Positions 1 through 7,509 of a stretch of DNA of 13,034 nucleotides are shown one piece after another. Position 1 is the first letter of the stretch. The number at the start of each line of letters is the position of its first letter. Where the stretch lies: the NCBI GenBank assembly GCA_022709625.1, contig JAKLIL010000009.1, positions 1 through 13,034 of the forward strand, given 5' to 3'. The position numbers were made by a program, and so were the translations under genes. The stretch comes from Verrucomicrobiota bacterium. GTDB lineage: Bacteria > Verrucomicrobiota > Kiritimatiellia > CAIQIC01 > Lenti-01. The notes under the pieces were generated by a model. It was not told the DNA's origin. It did not search any database and was given only the letters and a program-made list of their open reading frames with translations.

Positions 1-927
1 GCCCGCAACGTACCGGACGAAATGACCGCGTTCCGCGCGTTCGCCCGTCCCATGGCCCTGCCTTCCATCTATCCCGATCTCTGGAAGGAAACCGATCTCG
101 ACGAAGTCCCGCGCCACTATTTTGAATTGGATCGCCTGCCGCCGGGCGCCGATCCCTACGCGCTCAGCCCGAGTCTTGCGCAAGCCCTCCCCCAGTTGCG
201 CCAACGGATCGAGGACGTCGGCAGCGCCCCATGGACCATTCTGGACCTGCTCGGCAAGATGACCGCCGCCATGCGAACCAACGATTGGCTGTGGGCCGCC
301 CGCTGCGGCGCGGCCATGAGCCACTACGTGGGCGATCTCCACATGCCCCTGCACTGCACCCGGAATTACAACGGCCAGGAAACCGGCCAGGCGGGCATCC
401 ATGGCCGGATCGAAAACGAAATGGTCCGGTCGTTCTTTGAACCCCGGATGATCCACCCCGGCCCGGCCGTGTATCTTGACGATCCGTTCCGCGAGACTCT
501 GGGCTGGGCCGCGCAATCCGCCGCGCTCGTGCCCGGCCTGCTGCGGGCCGATCTCGTCGCCAAGCGCTCCGCCAACGGCCGGTTCGACACCGAACGCTAC
601 TACCTCAAGCTGTGGGAACTCACCGGCGACACGATCGTCCGGCAAATCGGAGATGCCGCGAGCCATCTGTCGTCCCTCTGGTACACCGCCTGGATCGATG
701 CGGGCCGCCCCCCCATTCCCGCGCCCTTTGCGGAACTGCCTTCCACCTCCGTGCATTCCGGCGTCGGCATCGATCCCACGCTCGAAAGCCGGCCGGTGGC
801 CGCCCGCAGCGCGCAGGACCGCCGGTACGACATCATCATCTGGAGCGTCATGGGCGCGATGGCGCTGGTCGTCGTGGCCTCCTCGCTCTATCGCGGAGTC
901 CAGGTCCGCCGCGCCGCCCGCAAGTGA
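1..927 (+). CDS. Zinc-dependent phospholipase C / S1-P1 nuclease family protein with C-terminal membrane anchor (5'-truncated)
   Basis: The frame is open from the first base of the window. The family's N-terminal Trp/His region is missing, so the true start lies upstream and the ATG at 22 is probably internal. The metal-site core is at about 319-420: an HYVGDLHMPLHC stretch followed 13 residues later by HGRIE. This is the His/Asp/His/His/Glu pattern that binds a trinuclear zinc cluster in bacterial phospholipase C and S1/P1 nucleases. Such enzymes cleave phosphoester bonds in phospholipids or nucleic acids outside the cytoplasm; which substrate applies here cannot be read from the sequence. 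After the catalytic domain, a hydrophobic helix (about 829-894) ends in an Arg/Lys-rich tail, suggesting an enzyme tethered to the inner membrane and facing the periplasm. The stop overlaps the tlyA GTG start, so the two are translationally coupled. Family assignment is firm; specificity is open. Confidence 0.8.
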   Translation, partial: ARNVPDEMTAFRAFARPMALPSIYPDLWKETDLDEVPRHYFELDRLPPGADPYALSPSLAQALPQLRQRIEDVGSAPWTILDLLGKMTAAMRTNDWLWAARCGAAMSHYVGDLHMPLHCTRNYNGQETGQAGIHGRIENEMVRSFFEPRMIHPGPAVYLDDPFRETLGWAAQSAALVPGLLRADLVAKRSANGRFDTERYYLKLWELTGDTIVRQIGDAASHLSSLWYTAWIDAGRPPIPAPFAELPSTSVHSGVGIDPTLESRPVAARSAQDRRYDIIIWSVMGAMALVVVASSLYRGVQVRRAARK

Positions 928-1664
928 AACGCGCGCGGTTGGACGTCCTGCTGGTGGAACGCGGCCTGGCCGCGAGCCGCGAAAAGGCCCAGCGGCTCGT
1001 TTTAGCCGGCGAAGTGCTGGTCGACGAAGCTCCCGCCACCAAACCCGGCCACGACGTCGCCGCAAAATGCGTTTTGCGGATCCGCCAACCGGAACGTTTC
1101 GTCGGGCGGGGCGGGCTCAAGCTCGAAGAGGCGTTTGCCCGTTTTCCGACGCTCGCCGCCGCGGGCAAGATCTGCCTGGACGTCGGCGCCTCGACCGGCG
1201 GCTTCACGGACTGCCTGCTGCAGCACGGCGCCGCCAAGGTCTACGCCGTGGACGTCGGCCACTCTCAACTCCATCCCCGCTTGGCCGCCGATCCCCGCGT
1301 CGTCGTGCGGGACGGCTGCAATGCGCGCCATCTCCAGCCGGGCGACCTGCCCGAACCCGTCGATCTGGCCGTCGCGGACGTGTCCTTTATTTCGCTGCGG
1401 CTTGTCTTGCCGGCCATCGACTGCCTGTTGAAAGCCGGCGGCGAAACCATCGCCTTGATCAAGCCGCAGTTCGAGGCCGGCCGCGAAGAAGTCGCCCGCG
1501 GCGGCGTCGTGCGCAATCCCGAAGTCCGCCGGCAAGTCGTCGAACGCATCGGCGAATTCGGCGCGCAATCGCTGGGCTGGCAATGGCTTGGTTTTTGCGA
1601 GTCGCCAATCCAGGGACCGGCTGGTAATGTGGAGTTCCTGAGCTACTGGAGGAAACCGCCATGA
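924..1664 (+). CDS. tlyA: TlyA family rRNA (cytidine-2'-O)-methyltransferase
   Basis: A 246-residue protein matching the usual TlyA length. An S4 RNA-binding domain occupies about residues 1-60 (begins VKRARLDVLLVERGL), and an FtsJ/RrmJ-type SAM-dependent methyltransferase domain follows. Motifs seen are GRGGLKL (61-67), the SAM-binding LDVGASTGGF (from 85), ADVSFISL (D152), IKPQFE (K180) and GNVEFLSY (E237). K66-D152-K180-E237 fits the K-D-K-E tetrad of 2'-O-methyltransferases. Characterised TlyA enzymes methylate cytidines in 16S and/or 23S rRNA and affect capreomycin sensitivity; the old name haemolysin A is misleading. I chose GTG 924 because the S4 domain begins there and it overlaps the previous stop in a GTGA junction; no strong Shine-Dalgarno is needed if coupled. 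Its own stop overlaps the nadK start by 4 nt (ATGA). Confidence 0.93.
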   Translation: MKRARLDVLLVERGLAASREKAQRLVLAGEVLVDEAPATKPGHDVAAKCVLRIRQPERFVGRGGLKLEEAFARFPTLAAAGKICLDVGASTGGFTDCLLQHGAAKVYAVDVGHSQLHPRLAADPRVVVRDGCNARHLQPGDLPEPVDLAVADVSFISLRLVLPAIDCLLKAGGETIALIKPQFEAGREEVARGGVVRNPEVRRQVVERIGEFGAQSLGWQWLGFCESPIQGPAGNVEFLSYWRKPP

Positions 1665-2536
1665 ACATCGGCATCTTCGCCAATCTGGCCAAGCCGGCCG
1701 CCGAACTGGCGCTGGCCGATCTGGCCCAGGCCGCGCGGGAACTGGACGTCCGTCTCGTCGCCTGCGACAAAGCGACGGCGCGCCGGGCGCCGGGAGCCCG
1801 GCTGGTCGCGCCCGCCCGCTTCGGCAAAGCCATCGACCTGCTGCTTTCGCTCGGGGGCGACGGCACCGTGCTGCACTCCGTGCGCCGGCTGGCCGGGGCG
1901 GATACGCCCATTCTCGGCATCAATCTCGGCAACCTCGGTTTTCTCACCAGCGTGCCGGACACCCAGGCGGTGCCCGCGTTGCGCGCGATCGTCGCGGGCG
2001 CCTACGAAATCTCCGCGTATCCGCTGCTGGATGCGCGCCTCTTCCGCGGTCCGCGCCGGCGGCTGGTCGCCCATGCCCGGGCGCTCAACGACGTGGTCGT
2101 GGGTTGGGGCTCCTCCCCGCGCGCCACCATGATCGAGGTCGAAGTGGACCGCCAGCCAGTCGCTTCCTTCGTCTGCGACGGATTGATCGTCGCCACGCCC
2201 ATCGGCAGCACCGGCCACGCCCTGTCCGCGGGCGGCCCCATTTTGCACCGCTCCCTGCCCGCCCTCGTCCTGGAGCCCATCTGCCCCCACACGCTCAGCA
2301 ACCGCTCCCTCGTACTGCCCAATCACCCGCTGGTGTCTCTCCGCATTGCCGACCGACGGAAAAAGGTGTTGCTGTCCGTCGACGGCCAATCCACCGGCTG
2401 GCTGGAGGACGACGATCGGCTGGAAATCCGCAGGGCGAAGGAAACCGCCCGTTTCGTCAACTTGCCGGGCTATTCGTGGTTCAAGCTCCTCAACCAGAAA
2501 CTCCACTGGCGGGGCTCCAGCGCCGACCCCAAGTAA
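1661..2536 (+). CDS. nadK: NAD kinase (ATP-NAD kinase)
   Basis: Phosphorylates NAD+ to NADP+ in the cytoplasm; 291 residues, normal for bacterial NAD kinases. Signature motifs are in order: GGDGT (65-69, with D67 the expected catalytic Asp), NLGNLGFLT (from N88), ALNDVVV (N143-D144), CDGLIVATP (D173) and GSTGHALSAGGP (from G182). The last normally reads GST-A-Y-x-LSAGGP; here Ala-Tyr is replaced by Gly-His (185-186), at a position that contacts the NAD adenosine part in studied enzymes. A strong ribosome binding site, GGAGGA at 1648-1653, lies 7 nt before the ATG inside the end of tlyA. The tlyA-nadK pairing in one operon is common in bacteria. A short 5-bp hairpin just after the stop is too weak to call a terminator. 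Confidence 0.95.
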   Translation: MNIGIFANLAKPAAELALADLAQAARELDVRLVACDKATARRAPGARLVAPARFGKAIDLLLSLGGDGTVLHSVRRLAGADTPILGINLGNLGFLTSVPDTQAVPALRAIVAGAYEISAYPLLDARLFRGPRRRLVAHARALNDVVVGWGSSPRATMIEVEVDRQPVASFVCDGLIVATPIGSTGHALSAGGPILHRSLPALVLEPICPHTLSNRSLVLPNHPLVSLRIADRRKKVLLSVDGQSTGWLEDDDRLEIRRAKETARFVNLPGYSWFKLLNQKLHWRGSSADPK

Positions 2537-2551
2537 CAATCCGCCAGCCGG

Positions 2552-2581
2552 TTGCGGAGTTGTCCACAATAGGTATGGACA
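2552..2581 (+). promoter_or_regulatory. Candidate promoter with overlapping inverted repeat
   Basis: In the 169-bp gap after nadK, TTGCGG (2552-2557) and TATGGA (2574-2579) are spaced 16 nt and resemble weak sigma-70 -35 and -10 boxes. A perfect 6-bp inverted repeat, TGTCCA (2561-2566) and TGGACA (2576-2581) with a 9-nt spacer, overlaps the spacer and -10, as an operator would. The leader to the exonuclease ATG would be about 120 nt. The rest of the gap (2582-2690) shows nothing I can name. Weak matches only. Confidence 0.25.
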
Positions 2582-2705
2582 TCCGGTCCGGGATCGGCTA
2601 CCGTTCCTGCAAGTGGAGGCAAGGCGCCCGGTTCTTCCCTCTTCCAGTTGCTCCGTGGACGGCGGAATTCGGCAACGATTGGCAACGGACGAAAGGAGTC
2701 CGTCG

Positions 2706-3413
2706 ATGAAGCGAACGATGAGCCTGCAGATCGCCGCGGTCTGCTCGTTGTTCGTGATGTTGTCCGCCGTGGCCGCCGATTCGAATCCCGTGGCGGCTCC
2801 GCCGTTCCGCATGCCGACCGGCGGGACCCGGATGAAAAACATCACCTTCGTCATTTTCGACACCGAAACCACCGGCTTCAGTCCCGCCAAGGACCGCCTG
2901 TTGGAAATCGGCGCGGTCAAGGTACGCAACGGCAAGAAACTCGATGAAAAAACATGGTTGATCAATCCGCACCGCTACATCCCCTGGTACGTCGAAAAGG
3001 TCCACCACATCACGTCCGAGATGGTTAAGGACCGCCCTTCGTTCGCCGAGGTCTACCCGGAATTCCTTGAATTCATCGATGGCGCCATGCTGATCGCCCA
3101 TAACGCCCCTTTCGACATCCGCTTCATCACCGCCGAAGCCCAACGGGCGGAGCTGCCGGCGCCCAAAAACGCCGTCCTCGACAGCCTGACCCTGTTCCGA
3201 AACTGGTATCCCGACATGCGCTCCCACACCGTGCAGGATCTCGTCGACCATTTCGACATTTCCACCAAAGGCCTGCAGGCCCATCGCGCTACCGACGACT
3301 CCCTGTTCGTCTACTTCGCCATCCAGAAGGAAATGAAGCGCCGCAGCGAGGAACCGCGTTTTTCCGAACTGTTGAAGAGCGCCGGCACCGCGCTCCGGTT
3401 CGGGGGGAAGTGA
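2706..3413 (+). CDS. DnaQ-like DEDDh 3'-5' exonuclease with an N-terminal signal peptide
   Basis: Residues 48-210 form a complete DEDDh exonuclease fold: FDTETTG (D52, E54), AHNAPFDIRF (D137) and HRATDD (H193, D198) supply the full catalytic set for two-metal 3'-5' hydrolysis of nucleic acid. It resembles the DNA polymerase III epsilon / PolC exonuclease family; at 235 residues there is no room for a polymerase or GIY-YIG partner domain. The ATG at 2706 has a good ribosome binding site (AGGAG, 2694-2698, 7-nt spacing). It adds about 42 residues that look like a Sec signal peptide: MKRT, a hydrophobic core of about 15 residues and an AVA|A-type cleavage site near residue 23. The internal ATG at 2832 (MKNITFVIFD) would give an ordinary cytosolic enzyme but has no convincing ribosome binding site. 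Family is certain; location, and so role (proofreading/repair versus extracytoplasmic DNA degradation), is uncertain. The alpha/beta hydrolase follows 22 nt downstream. Confidence 0.88.
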   Translation: MKRTMSLQIAAVCSLFVMLSAVAADSNPVAAPPFRMPTGGTRMKNITFVIFDTETTGFSPAKDRLLEIGAVKVRNGKKLDEKTWLINPHRYIPWYVEKVHHITSEMVKDRPSFAEVYPEFLEFIDGAMLIAHNAPFDIRFITAEAQRAELPAPKNAVLDSLTLFRNWYPDMRSHTVQDLVDHFDISTKGLQAHRATDDSLFVYFAIQKEMKRRSEEPRFSELLKSAGTALRFGGK

Positions 3414-3435
3414 AGTTTCGGCCCCCGTAGATCCC

Positions 3436-4344
3436 ATGCGTCTGGCGTGGTTCCTGTTGGCGGCCATTCTGGTTTTGGCGCCTGTTGCGTGGTTGGTGGG
3501 CGATGCGTTGTATGCCCGCCGCATGCGCATGTTGGCCAACGCGCCCGCGGCCCGGCGCGCGGCCACGGAACCGATTGCGCTCAATCCCCGCGGATACCCC
3601 GCCCTGTTGCTCCTGCATGGTTTTGCGGACGGCCCCGCCGTTTTCGCGGAAATCGCCCCGCCGCTGGCCGCGGCCGGCTTTGCCGTTCGCGCCCCGCATC
3701 TCTCCGGCTCGGGCGCGCCGCCCGCCCAATCGGCCGGCCTTACCCTCGCCGTTTGGCGCGGAGAGATCGACCGCGAAATCGCCGCGCTGTGCGGGGAACG
3801 GCCCGACCGCCCGGTTTGGCTGGTAGGCCATTCCCTCGGTGGCACCCTCGCCTTCGATGCCGCGCTCCGGCCCACCAACCGAATCGCCGGACTGGTGCTG
3901 CTCGCTCCCTTGCTCGACGTTTCCCGCGCCCGCAGCCCCATTCTTGCCCCGCGGCAATGGTTCCGCCTTCTGGACCGCTTGCTGGTCTTCACGGACGTCA
4001 TCGAATCGCGCCTGCCCGCCGATCTGCACGATCTCGGCGCCCGCCCCGCCTACCGGACCGACAAGTACATCCACCGCGCCGTCTACCGCGCGTTGTTCGC
4101 AGCCATGGATGCCGTGCAAGGCCGCGCCGCCGAATGGCGCGGACCGCTCTTGACCATCGTTTCCCCCTCGGACCAGATCGTGGAAACCGCCGCCACGCGG
4201 TTTTTCTTTGCCGCCACCAACGCCGCTCCCGCCCGGCTGACCGAACAATATTCCGCGGGCCACGTGATTCCCCTCGACACAGGCCACGAAATCGTCGCCG
4301 CCAAGATCGTCCGCTTCATTCGCGAAACCCCGCACCAGCCATAA
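3436..4344 (+). CDS. Membrane-anchored alpha/beta hydrolase (carboxylesterase / monoacylglycerol lipase type)
   Basis: A 302-residue serine hydrolase. Residues 4-22 are a hydrophobic signal anchor followed by a basic segment, so the enzyme is probably tethered to the inner membrane. Seen motifs are LLLLHGFAD (oxyanion-hole region), GHSLGG with nucleophile S133, SPSDQIV with D246, and SAGHVIPLDTGHE with H276. The Ser-Asp-His order and the HVIPLD context match the Est30 / monoacylglycerol-lipase-like carboxylesterases that cleave short acyl esters; the substrate cannot be deduced. The ATG has no clear Shine-Dalgarno, and the 22-nt gap behind the exonuclease suggests co-transcription. A slightly different start within the first residues is possible but would cut the membrane helix. 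Confidence 0.85.
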   Translation: MRLAWFLLAAILVLAPVAWLVGDALYARRMRMLANAPAARRAATEPIALNPRGYPALLLLHGFADGPAVFAEIAPPLAAAGFAVRAPHLSGSGAPPAQSAGLTLAVWRGEIDREIAALCGERPDRPVWLVGHSLGGTLAFDAALRPTNRIAGLVLLAPLLDVSRARSPILAPRQWFRLLDRLLVFTDVIESRLPADLHDLGARPAYRTDKYIHRAVYRALFAAMDAVQGRAAEWRGPLLTIVSPSDQIVETAATRFFFAATNAAPARLTEQYSAGHVIPLDTGHEIVAAKIVRFIRETPHQP

Positions 4345-4407
4345 TTTCACGATCGCCGCGGCCCATGGATACTTCGGGCGCGAACGGCGCCAAGCTCGTC
4401 CCGCGGT

Positions 4408-4442
4408 CCCGCCAACGGGTGTTGCGTTGTTTTTCCTTTTTT
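4408..4442 (+). terminator. Possible weak intrinsic terminator after the hydrolase gene
   Basis: A 4-bp stem, CCCG (4408-4411) and CGGG (4416-4419) with a 4-nt loop, is followed about 9 nt later by a T-rich tract (4429-4442). The stem is short and the T tract is offset, so this is only suggestive. It is the only terminator-like sequence between the hydrolase and the next gene. Confidence 0.2.
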
Positions 4443-4456
4443 CGCCCCGCCGTGGG

Positions 4457-4466
4457 TGTATATTAA
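4457..4466 (+). promoter_or_regulatory. Candidate -10 element upstream of the carbohydrate-binding protein gene
   Basis: TATATT at 4459-4464, within an AT-rich patch in otherwise GC-rich DNA, would start transcription near 4471, about 22 nt before the ATG at 4494. No good -35 box sits at the right distance; only the T-rich tract lies there. The remaining gap (4345-4493) holds the weak hairpin and the ribosome binding site GGAGG at 4484-4488. Confidence 0.35.
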
Positions 4467-4493
4467 CATTCAATGCATGGCATGGAGGCGCTC

Positions 4494-7487
4494 ATGAAAA
4501 AATTCCCCGGGTTTTGCGTTTTGTCCCTTCTGGCAACCATGGTCTGGGCGACTCCGCCCAATACCCCGATCCTCGATGGCCGGCCCATCGAATACGACGA
4601 CTACGACTTCAAGGACACGTTCCACGGCGGTCCCACCTTGGGCGCGAGCGGCACCCTCTCCAACCTGTTTGTCACGTGGGACGCCACCTATCTCTACGTC
4701 GCCCTCCAAGCCTGGCAGGCCGGCAACAAGCTCGTCGTCCTGCTCGACGTCGATCCCGGCGATGGCACCGGCGCCACTACCACCACCAACTGGACGAGCA
4801 TCGAGCCCAGCTTCATCAAGTACAACGATTATGGCTGGACGGATGGCGGCGGTTTCGGCCTCGATTACATGCTGGCCAGCGAGGGCACCTTCAACAACAC
4901 CATTCGCGTGAACTACGACGGCGTGGAGCCGCCCTCGACCAACAACCTGGAATCGCTGTTCGACAGCGGCAACGGCGCGACGCCGGCCGGAACGCCCGTG
5001 GACATGGCCAGCGTGAACGACGCGACCCCGTGCCCGCACAAGGGCTTCGAGGCGCGCATTCCCTGGTCCGTGCTCTATGCCGGCACCCGCTTCGGAACCG
5101 TCGAAGCCGGAGAAACCGTCCCGCGCGGCGCCACCCTGCGCCTGCTGGCCGGCATCCACAACAACGACCCCGCCAGCGCCTGGAGCTCCCCCGATACCAT
5201 CCCCAACCAGATCACCGCGCCCGACTACACCAACGGCATCGTTACCACCCTCGACTACATGAGCATGACGGTGGATGCGAACACAAACGGCATCCCGGAC
5301 GATTTCGGCAGCGAGGGCAATGCGCCCTACATCCGCGCCGCGGCCGGCGCCATCGGCGGCTCCTCCATCTATGTCGTCTTCAACGAAGCCGTCGCCGCCA
5401 CGTCCGTCGTGGACCTGGCCCATTGGACCGTCGGCGGTGCCGCCCCCGTCGCGGCGACGGCGCAGGGCGCCTACGGCGTCCTGCTCGGCCTGGCCGCGCC
5501 CATCGCCACCAACTTCGTGCCTATCCGCGCCGCTGGCGTACAGGACCTCAACGGATTCTCACGCACCACCGACCATTGCCTCTTCCCCGCCTCCAGCGGC
5601 ATTCCCCAGGCCGTGACCGTGACCTTCCAGGTCAACACCAACTCCGGGATGGGCATCAGCAGCACCCACGCCAAGCCTTCCGCGTTCTTCCTCAACGGTT
5701 CGGCGCTGCCGCTGGAATGGGGCTATCCCCCGCTCGAGACCGTCTCCCTGGCGCCCATCCCCGGCTCCAACGGCTGGGCTTCCGCCTCGGTCACCTTCCT
5801 GGCCGGCTCGCCGGTGGATCTCTTCTACAAGTACAGCGGCCGAATCAACGGCACCAACAACTACGAAGCCATCCGGCTGACGAGTTTTGCCGATGTGTCC
5901 CGCCCGCTCCGGCTCAACACCAACGGCATGCCCATGACAGTGGTCGACTACCTCGGCGCTGCCGCCCATCCCCTGCGCAATCCCGGCGACACCAACCTGC
6001 CCTCCGCCCAGAACCGCCTCTTCACCGATCCCCAGCGCGGCGACGCCGGCGTCCGCATTCGCCGCGAAATCCTCTTCCAACTCGACCTGTCCATGCGCGA
6101 CACGAACAATCTCGCCCGCGTCATGGTCCTCGGCTCCGACCCCCTCCGCGGGTTCAACAGCAACGGGGACAACGAGGGCGGCACCGCCAGCGACTATCCG
6201 GGCAACAGCGCCTATCTTTCGTGGACCAACGCAGGCATCCAACTTGTCGACGATGGCACCTTGGGCGACACCGTTGCCGGCGACGGCATCTATTCCCGTC
6301 TGTGGTCGCTCTCCACCGATGGCTACGATTCCGCCATCGAGCCTGGCGAGCCCTATTCGCTCGTCGGGGGCCACATCGCGGACTGGAGCATCGATCTTCC
6401 CGCAACCGAACCCTATATGGGCGATGCCTTCTGGATCGCCCGCCGCTCGCCGCGCAGCTTCATCTACAAGTTCTACGTCTACACCACCGGCGGCAACAAC
6501 CACGACAGTCCCAATTACGATCTTTCGTATTACATGGACGATCCCGCGGCGACCGAACAAATCGCGCTGCCGCCCTTTGTCTGGGACGACGACGCCATCC
6601 CGCCGCCGCCGCCATCCAATGCGCCGGCCATGACCGCCGTTGCCATCACCGGCACGACGGCCTACGTGCAATTCGACAATGTCGCGACCGAAGGTTCCCA
6701 CGGCGTGAAGATCGCCACCAATCTGCTGTCCGGATTCACCGACTACGGCCACCGCGCCGTGGCCGGCGAAACCAACGGCAACAGCCGCCAATGGTCGGCC
6801 AGCGTCGGGGAAATCGCCGGCGCGAAGGAATTCTATGCGGCCTACGCCGGCCTCGAGCCCACGCCGATCCCGACCTATTGGGAGCCCAACGTCAATGTCC
6901 CCATCGGCGCCACGACCGTGCGGGTCTACTTCTGCCAGTTCCAATCCAACCTCAAGGGCATGCGCAGCATGAACCTGACCGGCACCTTCAGCGGCTGGAA
7001 CGACGGCTGGCCCATGACCTTTCTCGGCAACGGGCTGTGGATGATCGATCTTGGCCTGCCCGCCGCCGCCGACGGCAGCGGCGTGAAGTTCAAGCCCCGC
7101 GGCGGCCCGGCACTCACCTGGTACGAAACCGGCGGCGACTTCCAGTTCATCCGCGGCACCGGCGGCGTTATCATGAATCCGCTGCCTCCGGTACCGGGGG
7201 AGACGTTCTCCATCACGCTGGACGCCGCCGGCACGCCCTTGTCAACGGCCTTGAACATCTATCTGCACATGGGCTTCGACGGTTGGAAGAACGTGCAGGA
7301 AAGCCCGCGCCCCGCCATGACCAACTCGGCGGGAACCGTCTGGGAGTACGGGTTCACCGTTCCCACCAACTATACGGTCAGCATCGATTGGGTCTTCACG
7401 ACTTCCCCCAAAGCCGGCGATCCCGGAACCTGGTACAGCGACGGCAACTGGCACGCCTTCATGGAGCCTTACTACGCCAGCCCTTGA
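4494..7487 (+). CDS. Secreted multi-module carbohydrate-binding protein (starch/glycogen-binding-like modules, no catalytic domain seen)
   Basis: A 997-residue protein. ATG 4494 is chosen over in-frame ATGs at 4473 and 4482 because GGAGG (4484-4488) precedes it and it opens a signal peptide (MKKFPGFCVLSLLATMVWA, cut near residue 19). Modules by eye are: about 25-270, a CBM9-like beta-sandwich (ILDGRPIEYDD, LFVTWDATYLYVALQA, LVVLLDVDPGDGTGAT); 277-360, Ig-like; 373-486, CBM20-like (VTVTFQVN, VDLFYKYSG); 526-690, another beta-sandwich with VDDGTLGDTVAGDGIYS (585-601); a PPPPP linker near 703; 712-780, Fn3/Ig-like; about 815-880, CBM48-like (GTFSGWND at 830, then M...GLWMIDL and VKFKPRGG); 918-990, CBM25/53-like (IYLHMGFDGWKN ... 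GTWYSDGNWHAF). No glycoside hydrolase motif or membrane anchor is apparent. It probably binds an alpha-glucan outside the cell, possibly with the pseudopilin encoded 22 nt downstream. Module names are resemblance only. Confidence 0.75.
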   Translation: MKKFPGFCVLSLLATMVWATPPNTPILDGRPIEYDDYDFKDTFHGGPTLGASGTLSNLFVTWDATYLYVALQAWQAGNKLVVLLDVDPGDGTGATTTTNWTSIEPSFIKYNDYGWTDGGGFGLDYMLASEGTFNNTIRVNYDGVEPPSTNNLESLFDSGNGATPAGTPVDMASVNDATPCPHKGFEARIPWSVLYAGTRFGTVEAGETVPRGATLRLLAGIHNNDPASAWSSPDTIPNQITAPDYTNGIVTTLDYMSMTVDANTNGIPDDFGSEGNAPYIRAAAGAIGGSSIYVVFNEAVAATSVVDLAHWTVGGAAPVAATAQGAYGVLLGLAAPIATNFVPIRAAGVQDLNGFSRTTDHCLFPASSGIPQAVTVTFQVNTNSGMGISSTHAKPSAFFLNGSALPLEWGYPPLETVSLAPIPGSNGWASASVTFLAGSPVDLFYKYSGRINGTNNYEAIRLTSFADVSRPLRLNTNGMPMTVVDYLGAAAHPLRNPGDTNLPSAQNRLFTDPQRGDAGVRIRREILFQLDLSMRDTNNLARVMVLGSDPLRGFNSNGDNEGGTASDYPGNSAYLSWTNAGIQLVDDGTLGDTVAGDGIYSRLWSLSTDGYDSAIEPGEPYSLVGGHIADWSIDLPATEPYMGDAFWIARRSPRSFIYKFYVYTTGGNNHDSPNYDLSYYMDDPAATEQIALPPFVWDDDAIPPPPPSNAPAMTAVAITGTTAYVQFDNVATEGSHGVKIATNLLSGFTDYGHRAVAGETNGNSRQWSASVGEIAGAKEFYAAYAGLEPTPIPTYWEPNVNVPIGATTVRVYFCQFQSNLKGMRSMNLTGTFSGWNDGWPMTFLGNGLWMIDLGLPAAADGSGVKFKPRGGPALTWYETGGDFQFIRGTGGVIMNPLPPVPGETFSITLDAAGTPLSTALNIYLHMGFDGWKNVQESPRPAMTNSAGTVWEYGFTVPTNYTVSIDWVFTTSPKAGDPGTWYSDGNWHAFMEPYYASP

Positions 7488-7509
7488 CCCCAACCCTCAG
7501 GAGATCGAC

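Noticed and set aside
924..1664. Reading tlyA as a haemolysin and, with the phospholipase C-like neighbour, as a virulence locus
   Set aside because: The K-D-K-E tetrad and S4 domain show an rRNA methyltransferase; the operon continues with nadK, a housekeeping gene.
2540..2558. Hairpin TCCGC/GCGGA 4 nt after the nadK stop as an intrinsic terminator
   Set aside because: Only 5 bp with a 9-nt loop and no T-run after it.
1643..2965. 440-codon minus-strand open frame across nadK and the exonuclease start
   Set aside because: Antisense shadow of two well-supported genes; low-complexity composition and no recognisable motif.
2598..4001. 467-codon minus-strand open frame across the exonuclease and hydrolase genes
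   Set aside because: Antisense shadow; Arg/Gly/Ala-rich, no family features, and both sense genes carry full catalytic motifs.
5559..6944. 461-codon minus-strand open frame inside the carbohydrate-binding protein gene
   Set aside because: Gly/Val/Ala-rich antisense shadow typical of GC-rich coding DNA.
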